Shown here in pieces: positions 22,397 to 33,085 of a stretch of DNA of 64,000 nt (the first letter of the stretch is position 1; each line of letters opens with the position of its first letter). The position numbers and the translations under genes are program-made. Below the pieces are notes generated by a model. It worked only from the letters and a program-made list of their open reading frames with translations. It did no database searches and was not told the origin of the DNA. Source of the DNA: Aspidapion aeneum (taxonomy: Eukaryota > Arthropoda > Insecta > Coleoptera > Brentidae); assembly GCA_963576565.1 (NCBI GenBank), contig OY755047.1, positions 27,751,351 through 27,815,350 of the forward strand, in the 5' to 3' direction.

Positions 22397-22810
22397 TAAA
22401 ATTTAGTACCCGTAAATTAAAATTCAAACAAGTTTTCGTGGCTAATCGGGTAAAAAGACAAATTAAGGGTTTTTTGTTTTTCTAGTACTTTTCCGTGGGT
22501 AGCTCGAAAGCTTAACCTCACGGGGGTACAAGATCTAATGGACACCTAATAAGTGTTGACAGTTAACTTTTTCGTCCTTACGGGACTCCTCAGAACACTG
22601 CTGGTCGATGTGACACCCTTCATAAATTAGGTATACGGCTTTATCTTTCACCTTACATTGTTAGTGAGAAAACAAAGTCATGTACCCAACAAGAAGCGCC
22701 ATCTACCGAAATACGAGAGAAACTAAAGCAGCTAAAACCCTTAATTTGTCTTTTTACCCGATTAGCCACGAAAACTGGTTTGAATTTTAATTTACTGGTA
22801 CTAAATTTTA
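22397..22810. mobile_element. Long-TIR family S, copy 3 (414 bp, both ends)
   Basis: Terminal inverted repeats of about 80 bp. Left: TAAAATTTAGTACCCGTAAA to AAAGACAAATTAAGGGTTTT (22397-22477). The reverse of the right end (22733-22810) differs by only a few bases. The interior shares the family blocks of copy 1. I cannot define the TSD. No transposase frame. Confidence 0.75.
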
Positions 22811-22889
22811 AATTTTTTATTATTTGGCTTTAAACTCCGTTGACTGACGCGATGCCGATGTCTTGATAGCGGAACAAACTCAATTAGCG

Positions 22890-23316
22890 TTGACCTGATC
22901 TAGAAAGGCAATGTGTGTCGTAGGTCACGGTATGGATTCTTTCTTTCAATCGATACTTTCATCAATCGATGATATAGCAGTTTTACTCGCCTGCTGCTGT
23001 TTTAGTTTCTCTCGTATTTCGGTAGATGGCGCTTCTTGTTGGGTACATGTCTTTGTTTTCTTACTAACAATGTAAGGTGAGAGATAAAGCCGTATACCTA
23101 ATTTATGAAGGGTGTCATATCGACCAGCTGTGTTCTGAGGAGTACTATAAGGACGAAAGAGTTAACTGTCAACACTTATTAGGTGTCCATTAGATCTTGG
23201 ACCCCCGTGAGGTTAAGCTTTCGAGCTACTCACGGGAAAGTACTAGAGAAACAAAAAACCCTTAATTTGTCTTTTTACCCGATTAGCCACGAAAACTTGT
23301 TTGAACCGCACATTTT
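22890..23316 (-). mobile_element. Long-TIR family S, copy 4 (inverse, one-ended)
   Basis: Reverse complement of family blocks: GATATAGCAG, CGGTAGATGGCGCTTCTTGT, AAGGGTGTCATATCGACC, GTTAACTGTCAACACTTATT and CCCGTGAGGTTAAGCTTTCG. It ends in the inner part of the terminal repeat (TTTTTACCCGATTAGCCACG, AAAACTTGTTTG). It faces copy 3 across about 80 bp, so 22397-23316 can form a long imperfect hairpin. Confidence 0.7.
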
Positions 23317-23439
23317 ATTTTACAAAAAATACAAATTTAATCCGCAACTTGATAAGTTTTCCTCTAACAAACTAGTTTTTGGAAAAAAAAATAGACATTA
23401 CCTTAAATGTTTGGCAATTGTCAAAGGAAAAATAGCTTT

Positions 23440-23800
23440 TTAGACATAACAATACAACCATGTGTAAAGTTGGCTATTTGTCTCATGGATTTTAAAATGG
23501 TCACATCGTTCAAGACCCAGAATAGATACCCAGAACATATGGAATGTTAATAACACCCAACGTATTATTATTCTGAGAATTTGCTTGTTTGGTTTGCTTT
23601 TAATTTAAGAGATTGTTGAGTGTATTAATTTTGCCGAATAACTATTCTAATAAGTCATTTTTAATCTTGTAGATTTCTTTGGTTAATTTTTCAATATTTC
23701 TACAAATATTTAAAGCTTTTAAATACAAATTTCTTATAACTCCTTGTTTTTTAGCAACATAAAGATTAGAAATACTCTACTCAAGTATTGTCTTCAAATA
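23440..23800 (-). pseudogene. Penelope-like element fragment 1 (RT C-terminus and linker)
   Basis: The minus strand reads KKQGVIRNLYLKALNICRN, KEIYKIKNDLLE and then GVINIPYVLG, the order seen in Penelope-like RTs just before the linker to the GIY-YIG nuclease. The sequence ACAAATTTCTTATAACTCC (23725-23743) matches the longer Penelope relic near 34905-34923. Stops and a frameshift show it is dead, and the nuclease is absent. Confidence 0.65.
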
Positions 23801-24986
23801 TTAAACAAAAAGTTGTTGCCGTAAACATGAAACACAGAAACAAAACTTGTTGTTTTCATTAAAGCAGCCACAGTTGTTTACTTATTTCCCTGTTATTTGG
23901 GCAAAATTAAGCAACTTTTTGTGACGATTTATTTATTCTTGGTGCCTTTAATATAAATAAAAACACACAAACAAATATAAAAAGTAAATTAGTTGTTGAC
24001 TCAGGTTTCCTGTAAGTATAGCAACAATGAGCGACTTTTTTTATACAATTTGTTTCTTGTTGCTACAAACATGAAATTTTCAGAAATAATTATAAACTTT
24101 TTGTTTCTTCCGCAGCTGTAACACATATCAACTTGTTTCTGTTTCTGCATGTTGCCCATTTTCCTTTGAAGTTTACCGCTCAAATTGGGAATCGGCAACA
24201 ATAAGCACCAATTGAGGAATATTTGTAACAACAAGCATCAGAAACACAAAAGTTTCTTAATGTTGCTTCTGTGACTAATTTGTAATTTTTGTGATTCAAT
24301 TTTTTCCAGTTAAACAAAACATTCTTGGTTCTAACAAAATAGTACTTTTAAAAACTTTTGTGAGTGCACTTTATTATTTTTAATATATTTTATTAACATT
24401 TAAGAAATGTGGATACTTTTCGTTTGACCACCGTATTTTGAAATTTCAGGTCTACAACTTTCTCTATTTTTAGTGGTAGTTATCTAAGGCGAGTTAATTG
24501 TTTGCCGCAAAAAAGCAACTCGCCATTTAATTGCCATTAATTAGGATCTGAAATGAGGTAAAAACCATGAAATAGGTTGATCAGAAGTGACAGATAAACT
24601 TTTTATCAAGCTTTTTATTGAACAGCTTTAGATCTGATTTCATTCTTAGCATTTATCTGATATATCCGATTGATCAGATGATGGGTGCCTGCAGTTACAT
24701 GCAGCTGTTTGTAAAATGCCGCTAGGATCTGCAGCAATGGGATCATTAGGACTTAGTGCTCTCCAAGTTCTTCAATAGAATCAATACAAAGCTATTTTTT
24801 CTCTTTTGGCCAGGTTTTCATACGTTGTTGAGGAGGTGTTTAATCCAACTTCACTTTCGAGACGCTATTTCCCGACGGCCTGGGCTTTAGGCTGACAGTC
24901 GCAGGTTTGAATTGGTAACTCTATCTATCAATCAGTAAGTCAATTAATTTTGGGTATCTTCTTAGTCTGCGGTACCTGAATTAGGC
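23801..24986. other. Unassigned interval
   Basis: AT-rich. It contains weakly repeated motifs (GTTGC followed by AAACATGAAA near 23820 and 24055) and no supported gene. A 77-codon minus-strand frame at 24234-24001 has no recognisable domain. Confidence 0.3.
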
Positions 24987-25317
24987 TTTTTTTTTTAATT
25001 AAAATATAACTATCAGTTACATAGTCTTACTTATTCTAAAATGGTACATTTAAGACATAAAAAGTAGAAACTTACAAAAATATAATTTCACTTACTTACA
25101 AAAACAAATTACAGTGGTATCTACTTAACATGAAAATACGAAAATACTTTTATATATTTAATAACTGTAGTTATGCCCCGGATCAGCAGGGTTGCTGGTT
25201 TTGGGACTAGCCATTTAGGATAGCACAAGTTTTTTTTTTTTTAAATACTTACGTAATTTAGAATGTATTTTTATCAAGTATCTATCTGTTGAGGTTTAAT
25301 GTTTAATATATGAATTA

Positions 25318-28098
25318 CTAGGAGTTAAATTTAGATTCTAAGTATTGTTTTAATTCCTTTACAAATTTAGAGAAATTTTGGTTTTTAATATGTTCAGGTA
25401 TTGCATTGTAAATTTTAATTGCTTGAGTTAAAGGATTGTTTAATGCTTTGTTAGTGCGTAGTGAAGTCATGTGTATATTATTTCTGGCTCTTGTATTGTA
25501 ATTGTAGTGTTCGAAATTTTGGGTAAAATCTGTATTGCATTTAAGGGTGCTATTTAAAATTTTGTAAATCTGTTTACATTGGGACAATTCTAGTAGATAT
25601 TTTAATGGTTTAGCTTGGGTTTCAATGTAAAGAGTTTCAGTTGAGGTTCGATAATCTTTCCGATAAAGGATTTTTAGGCTTTTATTTTGTAATCTTTGTA
25701 GTTTTTTAAATTGTATGCTTCCACATGTTCCCCAGATGTTAATCAAATAAGTAAAATTACTAACGATATATGCATTATAAATAAGTTTTCGATTAACCTC
25801 ATTAAGGAAAGGGGAGCACCTGTGTAGTGCACCTAGCATGGGCACTATTTTTTTAGTGATTTTTTCAATTTGAGATTCCCAGTTTAGTTTGTCGTCTATG
25901 ATAAGTCCTAAGTATTTATTTGTACTTGTTCGTTCTATATTAGTGTCATTAATTTTTAAATTAAATTCATAATCTGGCATGTTTTTTTGTTTAAATACCA
26001 TAAACACTGTTTTTTCAACATTTATTTTTAATTTATTTTGGTTTAACCAGTTTGAGTACAGTGTAAGGTTTTTGTTTACATTATTTTCAAGCGTTTTGGG
26101 GTCTGTGTCGCTGTATACATCGGCCTTGTCGTCTGCGAAGGTATAGTAAAGTCCTTCTAGTCCAGCCTGGCTCAATGACAGTACCAATAGTGAATACAAC
26201 TGAGGCCCCAAAACGGACCCCTGGGGTACTCCACAATTGCTTAGGATTCTGTCACTATCAGCACCATCGATTGACACATACTGAGGTCTGTCTTTTAAGT
26301 AGGAAGTTAGTATTGAGTGTAATTTGTCTTGTATTCCCATTTTGAATAGCTTACTCAAAAGTACTCTATGGTCCACCACATCAAATGCCTTCTGAAGGTC
26401 TATGAAGACAGCAATAACATATTTTTTTTTGTCTAGTTCACTTGATACATGGTTTAAAAAATCTGTAGTAGCACTGAGGGTGTTGCTGTTTTTGATGAAA
26501 CCATACTGGTACTTGTCAAATCCGATTGTGTTTTCTATAAATGAGTTTATTTGTTTTTTGAGTATGCTTTCAATTATTTTTGAGAACACACAGACAACTG
26601 TAATTGGTCTATAGTTTGAGATTTTTTGTAAATCTCCAGCTTTATATATGGGCGTTATTTTTCCTATTTTTAAAATCTCGGGGAATGTTCCGGATGTAAA
26701 CACATCATTTATTAGTTTGGTTAGAATTGGAGCTAAAGCTACTTTTATTAAAATAATATCTGATGGGCTAATACCGTCGTAGCCTGCTGCAGAATCTTTT
26801 TTTAAGTTTAAAATGGTTTCTATAATTTCGTTGTTGTTAGTAAGGTTTAAGTTTATAGTATTTGGGTTTTCAATTTCTGTAAATTGAGTGTTTTGTTGTT
26901 GTATATTTTGAGTACTGATGGAGGTTACAATTGACTGCCCTATGTTGGCAAAATATTTGTTAAAATGATAAGCAATTTCAGACTTTTCCGTTATGGTCAC
27001 CCTCTCAATCTCAATTGAGTTAATTGTATTGTTTTTTTCTTTTTTTTGTATTATAGAATTTATTACTTTCCATTGTTTTTTTGGATTATTGCCAGCCTTA
27101 TTCCAATTATTAGCAAAATATTGGGTTTTGGCTCTGCGAATTTGTGAGTTTACCTTGTTTTTAAGTATTCTGTATTGGAGCTCTAGTCTGTTGTCGTGGA
27201 TGTTTTGTCTTTTTTTTCTTAGTAATTGTGAGAAAATTTGGTTACGATCTTTTATCATATTTAAAATATCAAGAGTTATCCAATTGTTGCCTTGTCGGTG
27301 ATGCAATTTTATTTTTTTAGTTGCTTTTTGTTTGCATTCAGTTATATTTTTTATTAATTCATCAAAAGAATGAAATAAGGTAGTAGAACACAAGGTTTCA
27401 AAGTTGTTTTTAAATATTTCTGGATTCATAATATTTATCTCTCTGTAGAGTTTAGGTGTTGGTTTAAAAAATCTTAGGTTTACATTGACAGTTAACGGAT
27501 TGTGGTCAGATATTTTGTAATTAAGAACTTTTACGTTACATTTTACATTTTTGTTAGCTATAACATGATCAATCAAGGAAATTGAATCTTCCGTTATACG
27601 AGTTGCATTTGAATGGTTTGTTTTATTTTGTATTTCATACCCGAATAATTTTATGCTGTTTAGATATTCATTTTTTTCCTTAATGTATTTAGTATCTTCC
27701 AATATATCGACATTCATATCTCCAACTATTAAAGTTTTTTGTTTTTGAAAGGCTAAAAAATCTTGCATTGTTTCAATAAAATCAGAAAAGTGATAATTAG
27801 GTGGTCTGTAAAGCGCACATAAGTTAAGATTTACATGTAAGATAGATATTAGCACTAAATTATAAGGTTCCTTACCATCTACAGTTTTTAGTATTTTGTA
27901 GTTAAAATTGTTTTTTACATAAATTGATACCCCACCTCCCTGTTGGTCCCTACAGGCATGGATTGCTTGATACCCATCTAAGTCAAAATAATGGGTTTCA
28001 TCTCTTGACAGCCATGTCTCAGTCAAAACAAGAATATCACTCACATGTGCCTTGAGAAAGCACTGGAGTTTGTCAAATTTATTACGTACACTTTGCAT
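25318..28098 (-). CDS. ORF2 polyprotein: endonuclease plus reverse transcriptase
   Basis: 926 uninterrupted codons. Residues 1-~215 form an apurinic-like endonuclease, with VLTETWLS (catalytic Glu), YRPPNYH, IVGDMNVDIL, LIDHVIANK and KISDHNPL (Asp-His). A basic linker follows, then the RT from about residue 470: GKITPIYKAGD, ISNYRPITVV, YQYGFIKNSNT, VFIDLQKAFDVVDH, GVPQGSVLGP (~623) and YTFADDKADVYS (FADD at ~654). The thumb reads NKYLGLIIDDKLNWE, and the C-terminal region has no RNase H or zinc knuckle. The protein would nick DNA and copy its RNA by target-primed reverse transcription. The ATG at 28098 is preceded by open codons (LCINYLN), so a start just upstream or re-initiation after ORF1 is possible. 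PHD ORF1 plus this RT suggests the CR1/Daphne side of the Jockey group; the clade is an inference. Confidence 0.9.
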   Translation of the reverse strand: MQSVRNKFDKLQCFLKAHVSDILVLTETWLSRDETHYFDLDGYQAIHACRDQQGGGVSIYVKNNFNYKILKTVDGKEPYNLVLISILHVNLNLCALYRPPNYHFSDFIETMQDFLAFQKQKTLIVGDMNVDILEDTKYIKEKNEYLNSIKLFGYEIQNKTNHSNATRITEDSISLIDHVIANKNVKCNVKVLNYKISDHNPLTVNVNLRFFKPTPKLYREINIMNPEIFKNNFETLCSTTLFHSFDELIKNITECKQKATKKIKLHHRQGNNWITLDILNMIKDRNQIFSQLLRKKRQNIHDNRLELQYRILKNKVNSQIRRAKTQYFANNWNKAGNNPKKQWKVINSIIQKKEKNNTINSIEIERVTITEKSEIAYHFNKYFANIGQSIVTSISTQNIQQQNTQFTEIENPNTINLNLTNNNEIIETILNLKKDSAAGYDGISPSDIILIKVALAPILTKLINDVFTSGTFPEILKIGKITPIYKAGDLQKISNYRPITVVCVFSKIIESILKKQINSFIENTIGFDKYQYGFIKNSNTLSATTDFLNHVSSELDKKKYVIAVFIDLQKAFDVVDHRVLLSKLFKMGIQDKLHSILTSYLKDRPQYVSIDGADSDRILSNCGVPQGSVLGPQLYSLLVLSLSQAGLEGLYYTFADDKADVYSDTDPKTLENNVNKNLTLYSNWLNQNKLKINVEKTVFMVFKQKNMPDYEFNLKINDTNIERTSTNKYLGLIIDDKLNWESQIEKITKKIVPMLGALHRCSPFLNEVNRKLIYNAYIVSNFTYLINIWGTCGSIQFKKLQRLQNKSLKILYRKDYRTSTETLYIETQAKPLKYLLELSQCKQIYKILNSTLKCNTDFTQNFEHYNYNTRARNNIHMTSLRTNKALNNPLTQAIKIYNAIPEHIKNQNFSKFVKELKQYLESKFNS

Positions 28099-28139
28099 AT
28101 TTAAGTAGTTAATGCAGAGCGTCTGCTCCTGTGTCTCAG

Positions 28140-29020
28140 TTAGTGCAAGTTTTTTAAAGTGTCTTTGTCATTGATAAGCACTGTCTTGCTGTTTTCATCT
28201 TTTCGAAGAAAGACTTGGCAATCTTTGAACCAAACAAACCGATAGTTGTTCTGTTTTTTAAATATCCGTGCTTCTTTGTATATCTCTTGGTTGGTTTTTG
28301 TTAGGTCATGGTCTAGGTAGATGTAGTCATCTATTTTTGCATTAGTGAACCCAAGGTCCACCGCTGATAGTTGTCTTTTCTGTTTTTTTGCCTGCATGAG
28401 TTGGTTTTTTACAGCTTCATCTCTGAGACATACTTTTATTGGACCTGGCCTGGTTTGGCCTTTGCCTAGACGGCTCCTTTGATGTCGACTCCAAGGACTT
28501 GTCCAAGTTTTGCAACCACATTATCTACTTCTTTTGCTTCTGTTTGTGGAATCCCTTTGAGGATTATGTTGTTTTTTAGGTCTTTTTGCTCCCTTCTGTT
28601 GATTTCAGTGTTTAGTTGCTTTTGGAGCTGAAAAATCTCTGTTTTTAATTCATTGTTTACTTCTAATTGTTGCTCATATTTTTCCAACATGTCAGTGTAT
28701 TTTTTGTCCATGTTCATTAGCTTACTATCCATATCTATTAGCCTAGTCATAAAATCATTTATTGTCCAGCCGTCATCCCCGGAATTTTCGGTATCTGCAT
28801 GTTTTTTCCTTTTTTTTGGCAACTTAACCTCACAATTTTTTTCACATGCTGGGCATTGAAATTTTTCACCATTAAGTTGTTTTAGTTGGTCCTGGAAGTA
28901 GTTGAATCTCTCTGTTGTCAGCCCAAGGCACTTTTTGTGGTACCATTTGGCACAGGATATGCAATTTATTGCATATGAGTTGTTGCATGATTTTGAACAC
29001 TGGGGGCAGTTATCAGCCAT
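28140..29020 (-). pseudogene. ORF1 with PHD-like zinc finger and coiled coil (one frameshift)
   Basis: I choose the start at 29020 (MADNCPQCSKSC) rather than the upstream ATG at 29062, because the finger begins at once. Cys/His pairs CPQC, CISC, WYHKKCLG and CPAC form a PHD-type finger over about residues 5-60. A basic stretch (KLPKKRKKH) and a long heptad-rich region (MDSKLMNMDKKYTDML, LKTEIFQLQKQLNTEI) follow. The first frame stops at 28466; the rest continues in another frame (GQTRPGPIKVCLRDEAVKNQ) to 28140, so a one- or two-base indel near 28470 splits the gene. Fingers and coiled coils in ORF1 usually serve RNA binding and particle assembly. ORF2 starts about 40 bases downstream. Confidence 0.8.
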
Positions 29021-29100
29021 CTTACTACTGTTTATTAGGTCCCTCGCAGTCTTAACTAACACACTAAGACGTTTTTAATATTTATTTAACGTGATTTTTA

Positions 29101-29625
29101 TAAAGAAATTAACTTAGAAAAATTTTACATGTGCTATCTGAAACATAACCTCTAATTATGCTTAATGTCACTTTTCACTTGATCTTAATTTGCAAACAGA
29201 CTTTACTCTAAAAGGTTAATGAGCTTCTGAGATATGTTAGTCTTTGCTTGTAACATTACAAAATCTTCAACGTATAATAGTTAAAGGTGCGGTATTTAGC
29301 TTCTTATTACTTTGTAATTGTATGGTCATTTTAAGGAGAGTTTTCTTAGATAAGTTATTTTGCTTTTTCCTTTCTTCCTGATCTTTAAACTCTAGTTTGG
29401 TGTTTTATAGTCCGAGGATATTTCCTTTCAGTTCTTTTACTTGTGCTTTTCTCTGCTTCTCCTCAATCTATTTTAGTGTTTTTAGCATCTACGTAATTTC
29501 TTGTGTTTGTGTGTTTGTTGTGTTTCTTTCGACAACAGTTTGCTTCAACATTATATAGCATTTCGTTTTGCACGTATTCGGGTGATAAGTTTGTCTCTCT
29601 ATTACTTAAATTTGATTTCCTTATT
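29101..29625. other. Unassigned interval, may hold the CR1-like 5' UTR
   Basis: AT-rich. It lies upstream of ORF1, so part may be the element's 5' UTR. I see no boundary. Includes a GTGTTTGTGTG run (29500-29525). Confidence 0.3.
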
Positions 29626-29629
29626 TCTT

Positions 29630-30135
29630 ATTTGCTTGACGTACAAGGTAATGAGGCGGCAGATAGATTGGTCAGAGCGGATTTAGTCAAAAATGGTAAC
29701 CAAATTGACAATACACTTTCTATCTCAGTGACCCTAGTCAAACCTCACCTGCAGGCTCTTAAGTCCGGAAAGTTACCTTGGTGATTACAGGTCACTGCCT
29801 CTTAGGAGCGCAAGCCACCCATCTAAAAATACCGGTGAATGACTACTGCCATTGTTGCAGGGACGAGGAGGAACCGGAGAGCATAAGACAACTACTGTGT
29901 GAATGCCCTAGCCTTGCCAGGACGAGATGTAATGCTCTGAATCTTCCTTACTTCCAAGAATAATAAAAACTAAGGAACATATAGCTAGCCGCGCTTGCCA
30001 GATTTTTAAGTGGCTGTGGCTGGTTTAATTGAGCAGCAGGTTACTTTCGTGAAAATATTTTCATGTACAAATTTTATCACAATGGATCAGAAAATCTACG
30101 TAAGATCAGCTGAGCTAACCTAAACCACCCCAACC
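29630..30135 (+). pseudogene. R1/LOA-like retrotransposon 3' fragment 1 (RNase H end and zinc knuckle)
   Basis: The forward frames read VQGNEAADRLVRADL, the GNEAAD signature at the end of an RNase H domain, then ITGHCLLGAQATHLKIPVND, YCHCCRDEEEPE, QLLCECPSLARTR. The CxxC...C pattern is the C-terminal zinc-knuckle region of I/R1/LOA-type elements. A frameshift or stop near 29781 separates the two blocks. The 3' end runs into CCTAACCTAACC-like sequence (30112-30133). All upstream RT sequence is missing, so it is a 5'-truncated insertion. Confidence 0.8.
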
Positions 30136-30137
30136 TA

Positions 30138-31390
30138 ACCTAACTTCTATCTATTTATCTATCTATTTAGCGCTCTTCGATTCATCTTTGGACATAGACC
30201 TCCCCCAATATCGTCCACTCTTCTCTGTCTGTCGCCGTATTCATCAATCTAGTCCCCGCATGTTTCTTCAAATCGTCCGCTCATCTCATTTGGGGTCTTC
30301 TCCTTTTATTTTCGATCGTCTTTTTGTCTGATATTATGACCAGCTAAGTTCAATATTAATTTTGCTATTCCGACATCCCTTACTTTTGCTTTATTTTTTA
30401 TCCATTTATTTTTTTTCTATCTGTTAGCGTTACATGTAATATTTGTCTTTCCATTGATCTTTGAGCTTTTGTCACCTTATCCATGTTTTATTTTATAAGT
30501 GTCCAGGTCATGGATCCATATGTAAGCACAGGAAGTATACATTGGTTATATACTTTCGTTTTGGGGTACTGAGGATATTTTTTTTTTTTTTAATATGTAG
30601 CTTAATTTACCGAATGCTGCCCAGGCCAATCTTATTCGTCTCTTGATTTCAGCTGTTTGGTTTTCTTTTTTTAGTTTAATAATTTGTCCCATATATATAT
30701 TCCTCTACTGGTTATATTTTTTCTTGGTTTATCTGATTCTCTGTTTGTTATGATTTTAGTTTTAGTGTAGTTTATACTCAAGCCTATATTTCTAGCTGCT
30801 GTATTCACTTCTTCTAGCTTTTTTATCAGTCCGTTTTTCTTATCTGTTATAGAGGCGATATCGTCATTATATCTAAGGTGGTTCAGGTATTGTCGGCTTA
30901 CTTTGATGTCTACTTCTTCCCAATTTAAGTTTTTAAAAATATCTTCCAAGGCCTGGTTAAATAATTTAGAGGATATTGTGTCACCCTTGCTGACAACTCT
31001 TCTTATGCGGATTGGCTTGGTTCCTTCGTGGATTTCGATTGATGATGTTGCTTTGCTATATATATATTGATTATTAAGTCTGTGTATGTCTAACCTATTC
31101 GCCTGTTAATTCAAGATGCTTTTACTGACCAGTGCTCAGTGCCATCGAAAGCTCTTTCAAAGTCTATAAACGCAATATATAGTGGAATGTTGTATTCGTT
31201 GGCTCGTTCTATTCGGATTTTCATGGTTAATAGGTGGTGAACTATACTGAAACCTTTTCTGAAGCCTGCTTGTTCTTTTGATTGATATCCGTCAAATTTT
31301 GGTGTTAGTTAATATTTTCGTCAAAAGCTTATAAATTACATTAAGTAGTGTTATAGGTCGATAGTTTTTTAGGTCCTATAGCCTCTTAAC
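30138..31390 (-). pseudogene. RTE-B relic copy 3 (RT to 3' tail)
   Basis: The minus strand reads KNYRPITLLNVIYKL, KEQAGFRKGFS, IPLYIAFIDFERAFDG (RT Asp block), then LEDIFKNLNWEE, LNHLRYNDDIASIT, with the FADD box changed to YNDD at about 30870. LSINYTKTKIITNRE and SRGIYIWDKLL follow, and then a frameshifted C-terminal region (AWAAFGKLSY-like, RWTDDL-like near 30275). The 3' tail is TCTA-rich (30140-30165). The only long frame left is 92 codons (30949-30671). Family match to 13621-14455. Confidence 0.82.
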
Positions 31391-31984
31391 TATGCTTTAT
31401 TCTTATTTTTTAGATTTTTATTTTAATTTTTCTTTTTTTACTAACGTATTCCAATTTTTCCACTATTTCTTTATGCTGTTTAAATTGTCTTTTGCATTTA
31501 CGTTTTTAACATTTTTAACATTATTTTTTTGGTGTGTGGACCTTCAAGGTTCATTTCTTTCTTTCTTTTCTTTCTTGCAAACCCGTATTTCACTTCAATA
31601 GCATCATATTTTGCTTGTGTTTTGTCCATACGTATAAGGAAAAATGAATGCAGGCATAGATCACCCGTAAATAGGCGCTTTAACACTAGGCTTTAGATCA
31701 CTGTATCATTATTTAATACAAAAGCAATATTGTTCCTTTATGCCTTAAAAGGCGAGGCTTTAAGTACATCGAAATTTGCGCAGATTTTTCTGGCAAATTT
31801 TCTCTTCAAGAAAACTTTGCAAAGCTACTAAAGTCCATTTCTCGAACAATCTTAAAAATTATTGCTATATTATTAAATGTCATTTTGTACTGGACGGCTA
31901 TTAGCTTTTGGCAAGCGGAATATTGGGCGAGTTCTTAAAGTATTAAAAAAGAATACACCAATCTAATCAGAAAGTCCAATGACC
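31391..31984. other. Unassigned interval
   Basis: Pyrimidine-rich to AT-rich sequence between two RTE relics. The plus-strand frame at 31392-31601 is T/F-rich low complexity. Confidence 0.3.
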
Positions 31985-33085
31985 ACTGAAATTATCTTCT
32001 GTCAAGTTTTTTTGACTCATTGATTTTTGGATTGACTGTTGTCATTCCAATTTAGAACGCCATATTTTTCTGCGCCCTATTAGTTGCCATTCTAGGACCT
32101 GCTTTGGGAATATTTTGTCGTTCATCGTGCTTTTTACCATTGTGTCATATTATGTTAAATTTTACATTGTTTTTTATCTCTCTGCTCCACAAAATACTAT
32201 TAATCCAATAACCTTTTTTGCTTTTACTATTTTATTCCAGTTCTTTACAGTCTGTTCCTGTCTTATCAAATACTCAAGTACACCTAAATATATATACTCA
32301 TTGCATGAAGATATTGTTTGTCCATTGTCTAGTTCTAACTCACTTGATTCGTTTCCAATACATATACTGTGTCTTGTCCACCTTCACGGTTAAACCCCAC
32401 TTTTGGTATTCTTCTATTAACTTTCTCATCATATACTCCACAAGTGCAAACAAGTCCCTGGGAAAAATTGTTAATTATACAAAAGTAAGCTGTAAATAAA
32501 TATATTAAGTTGAAAAGTGAATTGAATGTCTTCTTTATAATTAGGTACAATTACTTAGTCTTCAGTATAAACTGTAGTGTGTAGATGTTAAATCGGTCGT
32601 TAAGTTGTATTCCCATGCCGTATACTTTACGTTTCCAGTTTTTTAGAGCTACTGCGATATATATTTTAAAATGAGCTGGAGAGATACAACATCCCTGCCT
32701 TTAGTCTTTCGTTACCAGGAATTCTTTTGAAAGTCGATTTCAAATTTTAATTTTAGATTTTGTCCCTTTGTGTAGTTCTTTTATCGCTTTTATGTATGTA
32801 TGATTGATATTGGTTTGCTCTAACACTGTCCATAATTTTTCTACTCTAATGGTACCATGTGGTTTTTGTAAGTCCACAAAGGTAACATGAGTCTCTATAT
32901 TTCTAGCACTCCTTTACTCAATTACTTGTTTAAGACAAAAAACATCATCACTACAGGATATGCTTGCACGAAACCCACTTTGCTCTTCTTCTTCTTCTTC
33001 TTGTTCATGAAAATCTTTATCCATTAGATCTCTAAGAAAGAGAAATTTATCTGTAATTTTTGCAATCCAGCTTGTTTCCTTTTTT
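31985..33085 (-). pseudogene. RTE-A copy 3, truncated at both ends
   Basis: The minus strand matches the RTE-A element from about KLDCNNY (33075) through DFHEQEEEEE (33010-32985), EQSGFRA, FCLKQVIE, VDLQK and the thumb to RRKIWR-like sequence near 32070. The 5' edge is abrupt near 33085, and the last ~60 bases and TAG tail are missing. An extra ~86 bp block at 32441-32526, absent from copy 1, interrupts it between CATATACTCCA and TGTCTTCTTTAT. The GAA run has expanded, giving extra Glu codons. Dead. Confidence 0.82.

Larger units (their letters stand above)
24987..29100 (-). mobile_element. CR1-like/Jockey-group non-LTR retrotransposon, near full length
   Basis: Minus-strand element with two ORFs in the usual order: ORF1 with a PHD-like finger (29020-28140, one frameshift) and an intact ORF2 endonuclease-RT (28098-25318). 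The 3' UTR runs to an A-rich tail that reads as a T run at about 24988-25000; a second T run at 25223-25237 is an alternative end. I could not fix the 5' end or find a TSD. It is the least decayed element in the window. Confidence 0.8.

Noticed and set aside
24870..24920. tRNA- or SINE-like box (GGTTTGAATTG after GGGCTTTAGGCTGACAG)
   Set aside because: I could not find a matching A box, a cloverleaf or acceptor pairing, so no tRNA or tRNA-derived SINE is claimed.
26402..27301. Plus-strand frames of 70 and 102 codons within the CR1-like element
   Set aside because: Antisense shadows of the intact ORF2.
30110..30135. CCTAACCTAACC resembling the insect telomere repeat TTAGG
   Set aside because: Only two to three imperfect units, placed at the 3' end of an R1-like fragment; better explained as part of that element's tail.
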